Origin: Montifringilla adamsi
Taxonomy: Eukaryota > Chordata > Aves > Passeriformes > Passeridae
Assembly (NCBI GenBank): GCA_017590115.1
Contig: JAGGNK010006892.1
Location: 18,713,228-18,777,227 of the forward strand
Direction of reading: 5' to 3'
DNA length: 64,000 bases
How positions within the stretch are numbered: position 1 is the first letter of the stretch; the number at the start of each line of letters is the position of its first letter. Below, in pieces: positions 1 through 12,820 of this stretch. The translations under genes were made by a program, and so were the position numbers. Below the pieces are notes generated by a model. It was not told the origin of the DNA and did not search any database. It worked only from the letters and a program-made list of their open reading frames with translations.

Positions 1-3000
1 TCTTGTCAGACGCACAAATGGTTTGCTTATTGTAGTGGGTACAGAAAGGCTGTCAGTGGCTTTAACTTTATTGTTATAGGACAGAATTTCATAATGCAGC
101 TCATACGCTTTCAGTTTTATGGCCTGGAGGACTGAACGTTGGAACGGCTGTGCTAAATTAAACCTGGGGTCTGTGACAATGACTAATAAAACATGCTTCA
201 GAGGGAATTGTGAGAACAAATGGGAGGTAATTTGCATCCCCTGCTCAAGGTGAATATAATGCTTTGTAGTTTGGAATTGGCTTAAAATCTGAATAAAGTT
301 TAATAGCCTCTTCAGATGTTATTATGCATAATTATGATAATTTCCGACATACTTGTTGCTGATAAAAGTAACCAGTCTAGATCTGTGGCTAATTTGGGGG
401 GCAAGTATTTTATGCTGGTGTTTTATTTGCTTGCTTGTTGCCAGACTGTTTTAGACTCAGGCCAAATTAATTTAATGTTTTCCACCAGACTGATTTGGGG
501 TAATGTGACATTTGGGGAAAAGAGGTTCTTCTGCCCACAAAGTTTATAGTTTGAACTGTAGTGGTGACTATACTCATCTGGATATGAAACCTGCCCAGTT
601 GCAGATTGCTTTTCTTTGTGTTAGAGCAAGGTCTGGAACAGAAACTGTTTCTCAGAGAATCCCATTATCACCAGTTTGTAGGAAGGTCTGGGGTGTGTAT
701 CTTTCAACTTCTCTTGTGGAATTGACGTAGAGACCATGCCTGTACTTGCTAATTTGGTCTTTTATTTTGGACTTTGAAAACTTGGGAAGTTTGTGTTCCA
801 ACAGCTGTCCTAGTGAGTTTTCAGGTATTTTAAATGTAAACAACATCTACGAAAAAGCCTGAAATTACACTGATACATACTAACTTGAGTCTCTTGAGCT
901 CTGGGCTAGACTTAAAACTTGGGATAAAAAAGCATTGTTAGAGTACAGTCTGTTCCTGAATATTGCTTAATTCCAGTATCATATCATCTTGAATGAGGGA
1001 TGCTTATCATCTGTCATTTATTCTAAGCAATTGCTTCTGAATACTGTTAGATTTTTGGTGTTTATGTCTTCTGGTAAGAATAGGTTATGTGCTGTATATG
1101 TTTATGAACTTGCCATTGTATAGTGGAATGGCACCAGTCAGTATTACTCAGTGAATACCTGTGATTCTAAGTATAAAGTTCGTTTTGTTACTGATTAGGA
1201 ACTTTTTATGACTTTTTTTAACTTTATAGATTTCACATGAAGCTCCATGGAGGGTTTTGAAATGGTCAAATTCTGCAGTTCATACCACAAGCTCCTGACA
1301 GGCTCCGTACTATGTTTAAGGACTTACATGTTTGAACTTTGATTGAAATTGCAGATAATGCTGCTCCAAATCAGCTTCTATGTTTCCTCAGCTTCTGTGT
1401 ATGATGGATGGCTTCACATTTGTCTTTTCCATAAAGAAATCCATTATTTGCATATATACACCCAACTGGCCCTGAAAGGAGTGCTGTTGCTCCTGCCTGA
1501 GAGTTACCTTTCCTAGACTGGAAGTCAGGAGGCTGTGGTGTTAATCCCATGAAAACTCCACCAGTTTAAGTTATTGATCACTAACATTTGTACTCATGTA
1601 CGATCCAAACTTTTCATTTTTCACAAAATGCTTTGTGTTTGCAACACAACCACACATTCTGTTCTCAGCAGTACTGGCATCACTGCTGCAAGCATGAGAC
1701 TGCTATAGATGGCAGTGTCAGGCTGGGGAAACGATGGGAGAATTTCTGGTGACTACAGGCATAGGAGGTGAGAACTAAATTTAAAGCCTGGATTTCTGGC
1801 CCTAGTAATTGAAGTTTATTTCCCAAAATAGCACTGATAAAAATCATAGCTTTCACTGACTTTTTGTTGTATTATCCATGTCAACCAAGAAGTAATCTTA
1901 AATGCTTTAGGCAAATGTCTAAAAGAAGGGTTAAAAATGTAGTAGGTGTTTACTATCATACTTAAGACTTACTTCTTGAAAATTTGTTCTTCAGAAGAAA
2001 AGATTCTTATAAACCTCTTAACATATTTTTAAATGAGTTGGAACAAGATGTGATATTACAAATAGTATTACTAAGGACTATTAAATATTAGCCCATGCTT
2101 CATGCTTCACTTAATTAGAGTGCTTTGAAAGGAGTTTAAATACAAGTGTCAGTCGTCATCATAAATGAGTGATTGTTAGGATGTGGATTTATTTTATTCT
2201 TTGCATCATAATACGTGGTTTGTCTTGGAGCAGAAATTGCAAGACCTTCATACCAGGCCATGACAGAACATACAAATTTGGCATGGGATTCCAAACTGGA
2301 GCACCTCACTGGAGTAAGACTGAACTTCTCGGGCCATTCCACTTGTAATGGAGTGGAAGCCATTCAGCAGTGCTATAGGATATTGCTGTCTTCTAGTTAA
2401 ATAATAGGTGTATTCTTATTTAGGTAGAAATTAAGATAGATAGGCTCTTTGCACAATAGATCCCTGAAAAAGAATCTTTGTCTCACCTTGTGGAAGGCTT
2501 TATTTGGAAACAGAACACTTCTATTCATTCACTACAGGACTTTCACTGTGATCATTTTATGTGTACCTGACAAGCTGGATAAAAACAATGCAGTGACATT
2601 TGGATTTGGTTTTTTTAACTTGATTAAATCAGCTACTACATCCTTAATATTTTGTTTCTGATGTCTTTACTAAAAATCTGATTCCATGCAAAAGCACAAA
2701 TTTTTTGAGTAGATGATATTGTTCTTCAGAAAAAGTACTGCATACTTGTGTACTTGGCATAAGGAAAATACAAACTGGTGCTTTCAGAAAGCAAATAAAT
2801 TTCTCCTATGGTAGAAACAGGCTTACTTGTCAAGACTGACAAGTTTAGTGTTGCTGGGCAAGAGCATGACTTTAACCTCTATGTGTGTGATGAAATATCC
2901 CAAATGATGCTGTAGTTAGTGTTGGCACTGAGGGTGAAATGACAGACAACAAGTAACATAATTGTTTGTAATTGTACCATAGCTGCCTAGGCTATTCCTA

Positions 3001-6000
3001 AGTCAGTGATTCCATACATTGCTGTTTAAAAGGCAATTTTAACAGACTTTACAGAATTCATCAGTCTCAGTTGTTTGTTTTTTTTTTCTTTTTCCCCACA
3101 GCATGATGAGATTTGAAATGAGTTAGAAGGAAAGCTGTATGCTTAGCATCTGTTCAGAAATTGTTTAATTGATCTGGTTGATCTGTAGATGTACTGTCAA
3201 CTTGGTTATTACTGAATGAACACACTCAGTATCTGAAAATTCTTCATCTTATATACATTAAAAAGTTGTATGTATTGCTTGTTGTAGCAATAGACGTTCT
3301 GAGAAAGGGATTGTTTTGGTTATTAATAGTTTCATTAGACAACCTTTACTCGGAGATTGAAAATTAAAATAACATTATTCACATCTTTCATATTATATTT
3401 GCCTATTTCTTCTGTCTCCTGGTTAATCGTGATCACCATTAAGAGCAAGTATGCCCTCCTGTGAAGTCTGGAGTTAGTGAGGCTCATTTTCTTATGAATT
3501 TGTATTTTATGGTTCCTCTGATGGTTATGATCAGTGTTTTTATTATGTTGAAGGTAAGGTTTGTCTCCATGTGAACTCTGCTAATGTGTAATATGATGTG
3601 ACTCCATACTCCAGCTTTCATCTCATTCAGGGCATCTATTGGAGCTGCTTGTCAGAAGCTGGTTCTTCACTTGGCCATCTGTTTCTGTAAAGCATGTAGC
3701 AATTTAACCACCTTAGAGGTTGCTATGCTGTCAAAAATCAGTAATATCTGTCAAGTGGTTCAAAACTATTGTGAGGGGAAGAGAGAGATGTTCGCAGACC
3801 CCGTGATTGCATAAGCTTCTTAGCTTTAGCAAAGCAGACCTGAAATCTGTGTTTTAATTATTCTGCAGCACTTGGGATTCTGATGCTCTACTTAAAGACA
3901 TATGCCCCCAAAAAGAAAATTATTTGTGTATGAAAAGTTTAAAACATATGCTGAAACCAGATAATATTTCTTATAATGCTTAGTGTCAATAGGACACTTC
4001 TAAAAATACTGACTTATTTTTAATAACTGTCAGACCCACATTTTTTCCCCCTTGTAAATTCTAAGGTTTCATGGGTATTTTGTAAGTAGTAATACCTACA
4101 ATTCAGGCAAGATATTTTGATGAGTGTTTATTTTGTTTATTATCCTTTACTTGATATCCTTCAGCTTAATATCCTGAATGTCTGGAAGAGTTTGTACAAG
4201 GAGTGCAGAGTCACATGTAGGATTGGATCACCTGTAAAGAAGAGTAGCTTTAACATATACTGTAAATACAAGACTCCTGCTAGAAATACTTGTGGAGTAA
4301 CATGTTCCAACACAATGTTTGTCTCAGTTTTTTTAATGATGTGTTATTTCGGTTCTGGTCTGTTGTAGTGTTATTTAGCAATCTTGTTCTGGAAGTCATA
4401 TTACAGAAGTCATCTTGAAATTAATCCATACCATGCAAATAGGAAGTTGTCCCATAACAAATTAAAATCAATATCCTGCTTCTTTAATTGCAGAAAGAAG
4501 AATAGAAGACTGTTTTCAGTCAATAGTGATCAATCACATTTAAACCTTGCAGGACTCTGAAGTGTGCTATTGGTATTGACATGCTGTACATTCTCAGGAG
4601 TTGTCTTACTGTAAAAATAGGAGGTGAGAAGTAAAATCCCAAAGAGGGAGATAAAATAAAAGCAAAGACTGCAAAAATAAATATAATTTTTAATTTAAGG
4701 AAATTTAATATATGACATTGGAAGGGTGAGATTGGATAGAGATGGAATGAATGAAGAGCATAATAAAGAATCAAGGGGAAGAAATTAGCATTTATGGGGG
4801 AAAAATGAGGGCCAGTAAAGCCTTTTGAAAATCATCAGTGTCCCAGTAAAGGTAGAGCATATACTTCTGAATATACTAATTTGAATACATTCTTCAAAAG
4901 GATCTGCTTCATTCTTAGATTCATGTCAAGCTGACTTTTTGAATAGCTTCTTAGATTTCATTGCACGATTTAGGGGTGATGATTAGTTAGCTGTGAGTAA
5001 TTTGCTAGCTGTAAATCATCTAGGCCTGAATCTTCACTTCTCAAAGTTTGTCTCATAAAACGATAAAGTAAAATACTTTGTAAGTTTGGATAAGCAGTGT
5101 CAGAACCACGTGAGAATTCTGTATTCTCTGTTTAGGAGCAATACTGGAAGGCTTACACAACCAGGCCTTTCTGTCACCACATAGGCTTAATAATGCTGCA
5201 GTGGTATTTTTTCCCCAGTCTAAGCATGGCAAGTAAAACAATTATGGCCATTTACAGTAGTCTCATTAGTCAGGTGCACTTCAGAACAAAAATGAGTATT
5301 TTATTTCCTAAAATGCTTACTAATGTCATCTTGGAAGGTAAAAATGCGCAATTTGTTTTCATGCTTTGTACACATAGTGTGTCTTGTTGGAAAAACACTG
5401 CTATCATGCTATCATGAAAGGTTGAGAGAGCAGCTGCCTGTGTATTTAGCCCTGAGTGTTGTCTTGGGTCAGACTGAATGTTTCTGAAAGGGGGAGAGGA
5501 GGTCAGTTACCATCAAGGAAGCTGTGATCCAGCTGGAGCAGCTTCTGAGGTGTAACAAGAGGAGGAAGGAGGGAGCAGATCAGAAGGTGCAGTGCTGCTG
5601 GAGTTTGGGAGATGGAGAAGAAGTCAGACCTCGGCAGCTGTGTCTGTACCACTGCGTCTGTGGGTCTGGACCTGGACACGTTGCTCAGCTGAGCTCAGCC
5701 TGGAGCAGTTTGTTGTACAAGGCATGAATTCTGATCCAAGGACAAGCTAAGTGGTGAACAGTATAAAGAGTTGGTTTGGTGCTCAGGATGGCTTCTTGTA
5801 CTGCCTTTTGTTCTCTGGTACAAGATTTTTAGGGCGCTAAAGGTGATATAGGTTTATGGAAATACCAAATTCTTAGTGATGCTATTTAGAACAAGTTATT
5901 CTAAACTATTTATGAGTCCTTGGAGGAAACTATGTGGATATTCTTCGTCTGAGGAAGTGGCTGAAGATTGTTGAGCAAGAAATAAGGTCCAGAGGAAGGC

Positions 6001-8430
6001 ATATTTCCCACAGAGGTATAGTTATGGGTTAGATTTGATTCTGAGTTTTTTTTTAATAGTGTCAACTGGCAACCAACCAGCTTGAATTCTTGTTGTGCCC
6101 AGTTGCATTGCTTAAGGTTCCTATTTTTGTATTTTAATTAAATACAACTTCAGAGCCCAAAAGCTATGGTCTCAGGGGTTCTTTTCTTCTTACTTTCTCT
6201 CTGTTTTAGGGGGGATGGGGAAGCAAAACTGTTTTCATCTGAATACTGCACTGGGTTTCAGCTGCAAATGTTAGTGCAATTTAAACAAATAAGAGGCCAA
6301 AAGGAACAGTCAAGAACATATTCTTATCTCTGACAGACTGCAGAGTGCACAAAGTTCTTTGTAAATACAGGTATTTAATATGATGACATGATTAACTTTT
6401 GTCAGCTTTCCACTGAATTTTTTAGTGAATTTGCAATTTAAATTTATAAGCATATTTAAAGAGTGAGAGTGGGATTTTTAATACATTTATTACAAAAAAA
6501 TGGAAAAGACTAAAATTTCCTTAGTTCATGCAGTCAAAGTTGTCAGTAGAGAGAAACAGTGTGGAAAGTTAATGTTGCTGTATCTGACTATTTTTCATTG
6601 TCTTTAGAGTGATTTCCATGCTACCCTTTTCCTATCACTACTTTCTTCTGCCTTGTAAGTGTTGCTGTGGAGTCTTTCTTCTGTTAATAATTCTGGTCTA
6701 GTAATTCACGTGCTAATACCTAGCTTTGAGGCATATAGTAACAGGATCTACAGTCCCACTATTCACAAATGAGTCTTCGTTCTTTAAACAATCTGATTAT
6801 GTTCCCCATCCCTTGGGAGGCTCCACAGTGCTGCCTCTGGGACTCTAGAACAATTTCTGACTGATGAAAGTCTGATGGTCCTCAGGCCAGTGAATCGACC
6901 TGAGAAGGAGCCCTGTTCAAATGATGTCTGAAGCATTCTGTACTGTTATTATTCTTCTTCTCATTTCTGCCATTATTGAAAAGTGAGGGAAAGGGGGAGA
7001 TGGCCAAGCTGGTTGCCTGTTGTTTTGACAGATTTGCATAAATCACATAGGTAGTTTGTTCTTTCTTTTCCACTTTGGGAGATGGGGAAGAATAGCTATA
7101 CCCTTAATATGCCATGTAAGTCATATTTGTGCATTGCTGTGGCAGGTAGTTCCTTGTATACAGTTTATGCTGTTATTACAGTAGTAGTTAGAGTAGGTTA
7201 AGACTCTAACTAAATTAGCTCTAAATTAGCATTCTGTTCTCGTAATAAAAATTGTGTTTGAAAAAGAGTGCAAAAGGTAATTGTTAAACTGCTACCTATT
7301 GATTGAGTGCTGTAATGCTGTTCTGGGTGAAAAGTTAATACTGATACGCTTGAGGATGGCAGGTTACTTTGTTTAGCAGAAATTACAGAAGATTCTGAAC
7401 AAGTTTGTGTGTTATGTGAAATTCATTGTTGACATATATTAGGTTCTACTTTGTTGACAAAGGAAATAAAATGAAATAAATACACATCATTGGGACATCA
7501 GAGTAAATATCCCTCTGTGTTGATGGCTTGATAGATAAGCCATGCCCTGCAATTATTTTTTTCCTGACCCAACCAGTTATGAGCAAAGACATGGAGATCT
7601 CTGTTTATGTGAAGAAAGAGAGTAGAAGTTGAACTTGGAGATTGTCAGCAATGATAAATAGGCTTTGGAAAGCCTTCCATATAAAGCAAGATTGAGAAGA
7701 TTGTCACTTTTAAACTTTTTCCTTTGGAAATATATGCAGAATACTAGCCTTCATGAGGAAAGGGAATTGTGTGTTCTCTTTATCCCCTGATGAAAGGCTA
7801 AAGTCTGTGTAATAAACTAAAAAAAATTCAAGTATGCAAGAACTTCTTTTTTAGATGCTGTGTCATTAGTTTATGTAATTAACTGACAAAAAATATCTGA
7901 GTAGTGAGAAGATTCTATTATTTCTACAACAGAAGATTACATGCTTAAATGCAATATATGCATTTAAGTATTCTTGAAGTCCTTTCTTCTGTGAATCCTT
8001 GCACTTCAAAATACAAGCAAACTAGTTGGAGCAACTAAAGAAACACTTTCCCAATCCAGAACTGTCCGCTGACGAATTTCTTGCACCTTCTGTCAAACCA
8101 TCTGCCACAGGCTAATGAACAGACAGTGTGCTGGATTAGATGTAGCACTTGTATGAGCTATTTTGATAGCTCCTGTGTTCCTTTCAGTGGGAACTCTGTG
8201 ATTAAGGAAGCTTAGAGTTAAAATTTTGAGGGCAGGGATGGGCAAGGTATTCTTTCTTTGAGCTTCAGCACTGCAGGATTCCATTGACAGAGAGGAGTGA
8301 CAAACCAACATTGCTTTTTTTGAAGCATGTTTCAATGTTTTCTTATAAGCCTTCATTTAGCAAAAAACCATCTCAATAACCTGTGTCACATGCCCATGGG
8401 CAGTAATGACTGAATTGAGAGGAGTGCAGA
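1..8430. other. Non-coding AT-rich stretch
   Basis: No gene, RNA gene or recognisable transposon was found. Open frames are short (under 90 codons), occur on both strands, and show neither family motifs nor matched splice sites. The stretch is probably intergenic DNA upstream of FRY, or an intron of an unrecognised long transcript. It was read by eye, so diverged repeats or short non-coding exons could have been missed. Confidence 0.6.
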
Positions 8431-8439
8431 GTTGTGCCC

Positions 8440-8960
8440 ATTTTGGGCTGGTGGGTCTTCATAATTCCGGGCACCAAACATCACTCTGTAGTACAAAGCA
8501 GATACCAGACCTGGAGCTACAGCCTAGCTAGAACAAATACCAGCTTCATTTCAAACCTCTGTCTCTGAGGAATCACCACCATGACCTCTTAGAGTTTCTT
8601 CCTGGGCAAGACCACCTGTGTGAGCTGACGCTGGCAGGCAGTGCAACAACCACAAATTTGCAGCTAGAACACAAAGAATAAATTTATTTCTATTACCTCA
8701 CTAACTGGGGGATCCCCCAGCAATACCCAGGCAGAGGCACACAAGTGGAGAGGCAGGCACTGTTAAGTTTCGGTCCAATGCTAGAGAATCACTGGCCTAC
8801 AGTTCACACAGGTTTATCAAGGGCTATTCCAGCTGCAAGGTCATTTGAGCTATTTACAGTCCTCCTCATCAGTCTTTCACTTTTTAACACATTCCTCCCA
8901 GCACACACAAGTATTTTTTCTAGTAGCAGACACAGATCTTGTGTTTGAAGCTCTTTCTAT
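8440..8960 (-). mobile_element. Possible LTR-like retroelement remnant
   Basis: On the minus strand the segment at 8464-8478 reads TTTGGTGCCCGGAAT, which resembles a retroviral primer-binding site following an LTR. About 200 bases 5' of it on that strand is an AATAAA signal (plus-strand 8683-8688), a spacing that fits an R-U5 region. The stretch is richer in GC than its surroundings. No terminal repeats, target-site duplication or coding remnant were confirmed, so the boundaries are approximate. It could equally be unique sequence. Confidence 0.28.
8705..8720. repeat. 16-bp perfect palindrome
   Basis: CTGGGGGATCCCCCAG is its own reverse complement, with a GC-rich stem and no spacer. It lies inside the possible LTR-like segment. 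No known binding-site family is claimed. Confidence 0.8.
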
Positions 8961-9341
8961 ACAGACTAGCAGAGAAAGTATTCATTTATTTATTTAATTC
9001 CAGCATATGCCCTTTTGAAGTGTTCTTATATATGCTTCATAGATGTATTTATATGGGATCCAGTTTTACTTTAAGTCAATCATTCTTGCATTTGTCAGGT
9101 TTAAAAAAAAAGTTAATGGTGCTGTTTGGTCACTCTTTAGTGACTCCTCCAATTACTGTTGAAACTGCTCGTAAACATCAAAGATCCAGTACCAGCACCA
9201 GCAGGTGGAAGCGTCTGGCATTACCGTCAAAGCTGTCAGCGCTGCTGGTGGGTTCCCAGTCTCTAGACCTGCTCAGGATCAAAGCAGAAGCACGTCACTG
9301 AACACAGGTGGGCTGCTCTGAGGACAAAGGAGCAGTGAACC

Positions 9342-9389
9342 AAAGGATGCTCTTCCTACAGTGTGGTAGCTGCAGGAAGAACATCCTTT
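9342..9389. repeat. Imperfect hairpin, 19-base arms with 10-base loop
   Basis: The arms at 9342-9360 and 9371-9389 pair over 19 positions with two internal mismatches (C opposite A, and A opposite C). The loop is 9361-9370, and a short T run follows on the plus strand. The stem is shorter than a typical microRNA precursor. It could be a miniature inverted-repeat remnant, a structured RNA or chance; pairing beyond 19 bases was not seen. Confidence 0.55.
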
Positions 9390-10543
9390 TTGCCTGCTAA
9401 ACCAGTCTTACAAGCAGTTGGACTGAATCTGTGTTGACCTGTCAAGAGTTCTTGCTGGAAGCTTTTGCCATACTACATTTGTTCTCTATACAATAACATT
9501 TGGCGCATCATTACTGGCATTTTGCATGTAGATCAACAATGCATTTTTTTCTTTTGTTTGATTGGAGGTTTTTTTATAAAATGTTGAAGAGTGAGCATGT
9601 CCAAGTGTTCCTCAGCATCACAGGAGCTTCTTTGCTAGCAGAAATTCTGATGGCTTAAAATTTTTGCTGAATCTGCTGTGACTTAATGATGCCGCTGCAA
9701 GGAGATCCACAAAGTGAAAAACCATGATGGTCATATTGCAATAGTCTGTGTGTTCTGCCTGCATATGTTGTGCTAATAACCAGTCATTGGAACAAATTGA
9801 TTTTTTTGCCCAGTCTGATATACAGCCCATTATCTTTGATGTATTTCATGAACTCTCCTAATACAGTAAGTTGTATGTAGATAGTGCACAAACCAAAAAC
9901 AAAAATGCTGTGGGTATGACTAGTAGATCACCCTATTTCAGTTCGTGCTTTCTGTCTTACCATAACTTGGGTGACTTCGTGCTTTCAGTGTGCCTACTTT
10001 CAATAAACTGACCAGCTTAGCTTACGTAACTGTCAGAGAGGGCAAGAGTCATTGCAGTTCATTTATCATTCCTCATCTCCCCCAGCTGTGCATAAATCCA
10101 TGGAAGTTAAAAATAGATTTGGGGACTTTCTGTAGTTAATGTTACTGGGTTGTGATCTCCATTTCATACCTGAAAAGGCTCTGACATCTCAGTGTAAATA
10201 CTTGTTTTTATTCTTTTATATGTAGGGATGTCATTTAAACTCAGAAGCTAAAGTTGCTAATCATAGGCATTCTGGTGACCAACTAGGGTATGATATTGTG
10301 TAATGCAATTCTGTAGTGAGTCTCCTTAAATTTTACACAAGATAGAGCTAAATGAGCTAAGACAGATCTGTTAGAATTCATTTTCTTTTTCTCTATCCTG
10401 TTTATTTACCAGTTTAAATGCTTTAAAACCATCATTGTTTCCTGAAGCCTATTCAAATATCTTCAGTATTTGGGGGGTGGGGAACAAATTTCAGGGTCTG
10501 CCTCTTAGTTTTGTTTGTCTCAAAGAAGGCCATGAAAGGGTAA

Positions 10544-10569
10544 CTAATTTCACCCATTAGTGAAATTAG
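10544..10569. repeat. Short perfect inverted repeat
   Basis: CTAATTTCAC at 10544-10553 is the exact reverse complement of GTGAAATTAG at 10560-10569, with the six-base spacer CCATTA. AT-rich inverted repeats of this size arise by chance at appreciable frequency, so no function is assigned. Confidence 0.75.
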
Positions 10570-10617
10570 AGGATCTGTGTCATCCCCAGATGACACCTGC
10601 AGCATCTCAAGCAGCTA

Positions 10618-10634
10618 GTGTGTGTGTGTGTGTG
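10618..10634. repeat. (TG)n microsatellite
   Basis: About eight uninterrupted TG dinucleotides. It is likely to be length-variable. Confidence 0.9.
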
Positions 10635-12529
10635 AAACTAAATCAAGGCCTTTATTCCATATAAGAGACATAAAACTGTTTCAGTATCCCAGAGCTACAA
10701 TAGCCTCATAATTGCTGACATGTGTCCTCTGAAGTGTCTTGAGGAAAAATACTAAGGTCAGAAATTTTATGGCATTTGATGCTCTTAAGGAGGCAAGGAG
10801 CATAATTTAATGAACTTTTAAGATGTGGACTGCCATACTGTAACTCTTTTAAATTCATCTGTGTCCTCACTGCTGCTGGAAGGTTCAATCCCACTCAACA
10901 TCACTGAGTGCATTAGGCTTTAATAGCAATTTGGGCTGGGTCCAGTTATCATGACAAGTAATCTTTCAAATAAAAGTCATCTTAAAATTTGGAGTGTAGT
11001 CATATCTATCTTTGAATAGATAGTTTTGCTATTTTTAATTAAGTTGGAACTCTTTTATTTTTATTTAATTTCCACTTAAACCTATCAGTCATAACCAGAA
11101 TGTACTGCACCCATTAACTGTCTGGCCTTTTATTTTCTAAAAGATCTGAAAAGTCAATAAAATTTTAATTAGTGTGTATAGTGCAGATTGTGGTGGGTGT
11201 GTTGTTATTCTTATTTTTTTTTTAAGATTAAAAATAAATCCACTCTAGCTTGCCTTATATAACCTCACACTTCTGAATATCATCTGTGGAATATTGCTTT
11301 ACAATTTAAATTAAAAAATCCCCATACTAAGTCTCCATCATCAGGCTACATATGATTCAGAAAGTCCTGTGGATTTCACTGCTGGTGAGGTGGAAAACTG
11401 TGTTAAATTGGAAAATAACACTTTCCACCATAGTCTTGTTTAATATTCATCATAGAAGTTTTACTATTTGAACAAAGAGATTATTGAGACTTAGTTGGTG
11501 GTCAGAGTGAAAGATAACAAACATAGCATTTTTTACATAACAATGTTAAAAGAGCCAAGTTTGTTCAAGGCAAGATTTTCAAATAGCAGTTTAGTTTATT
11601 TGCTGTTTCTGGAAATAAACATTTTCTTCTCTAAAGAAGTATTTTCCATATTTTTTTAATAAACTCTTAAGTTTCATCCTAAGCATAACAGTAAGGTCTC
11701 ATTTTAGGATGCTGATAGCTTTCAGTACTTCAAGTAAAAATTCTTCAATATTATCAGTTCCTGTAGTTAGGCTTTAATTAAAAAATCCAGCTTATTTGCA
11801 TGAATTGTAACTTTAACATTATAATTTAACTAGGAAGTATAATTTATGTAGGTAGGGTTGTACATTTCTCCTTTTGGATTGAAGTTAAAACAGTTAAACA
11901 ATTTGAAGTTCAATTTCTGAAACCTTATTGCCTTAGGTTTGTGTGCCCCGCTTGCAGAGTGAGCTTGACTGTCTGTGAGACTAAAAGTCTGGTAGTAAAA
12001 TTGTGTTGTGATCTGAGGGTACTGTGCTTCATTACTGGGGTTATAATCCATGGTTGTAAATAGTGCAAATTGCATGGTAAGAAATGGCTCCTAATGTCCT
12101 TTGGTGCACCTCCTATCCAGTGTATGAATGAGGAGATTGAGTCAAGAGCCCAGGTTTTGCCTTGTGTGTGGACAGGGTCTTCCAGTTCCTTGGCAAGCTC
12201 TGAGGAGATCACTGAAATTGGAGACTTAGTGTTTGTGCAGGAGTAAGGAAGCTGAAGCAGGAGAAGTGTACAGTGTGTATAAGCTGAGCTGAACTGTAAG
12301 TGTAATCCTGGGGCCCTCTGTTGCTGGTGGAGCAGCTTCTGCTCTCTGAAAGATGTGCAATGTAGTGGTTTATATTCACATACCACATAACATTATGGTT
12401 AACTGTGTTGGGAATGTGTGCATCACTGGCTGGCTCAAAATATGGAGGTGTGGTGACCTTGTCACTGATGCATAGGAAAAAGTATTTTAAAAATCCTAAC
12501 TACGTGCATTTTTCAGTGGTAGTTTGAGT

Positions 12530-12820
12530 CTTCCCCCCACAGCCAACTCTCCCAGTTTATATACTTGTCATGATGTTCTGTGGTATGGAATATCTCTTTA
12601 GCCAGTTTGAGTCAGCTGTCCCAGTCATGCTCTGTCCCAGCTTTTTGTGCACCTGCTCACTGGCAAAGTATGGGAAACTGAAAAGTCCTTGACTTAGGGT
12701 GAGCACTACTTAGCAACAACCAAAACATCACAGCATTATCAACATTATTCTCATACTGAATTCAAAATACACTGTACCAGCTACGAAGAAGATAATTAAC
12801 TCCATCTCAGCTGAAACCAA
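12530..12820 (-). mobile_element. Solo LTR resembling avian ERVL
   Basis: Read on the minus strand, this matches the general pattern of the abundant avian ERVL-type LTRs. It begins near TTTCAGCTGAGATGGAGTTA, followed by a 'CTGGTACAG' block, a 'GTTGTTGCTAAGTAGT' block, 'CTAAGTCAAGGACTTTTCAG', and a distal part with 'TGGTATGGAATA'-like wording in the opposite orientation at 12580-12595. No internal retroviral coding sequence flanks it, which suggests a solo LTR left by recombination. The assignment is by remembered consensus, not alignment, and the ends are approximate. Confidence 0.7.

Larger units (their letters stand above)
9390..12529. other. Non-coding stretch
   Basis: No gene was recognised. 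The stretch includes a short perfect hairpin (10544-10569) and a TG repeat (10618-10634). A 153-codon minus-strand frame at 11925-12386 has no recognisable domain or Met-proximal conservation signal and is treated as chance. Confidence 0.55.

Noticed and set aside
8939..9301. 120-codon plus-strand open frame
   Set aside because: Translation is low-complexity hydrophobic then Ser/Arg-rich without family resemblance, and it crosses the edge of the possible LTR-like segment.
11925..12386. 153-codon minus-strand open frame, the longest in the window
   Set aside because: No recognisable motif, no splice-site framing and no CpG-bearing start region; this length is expected by chance in 64 kb.
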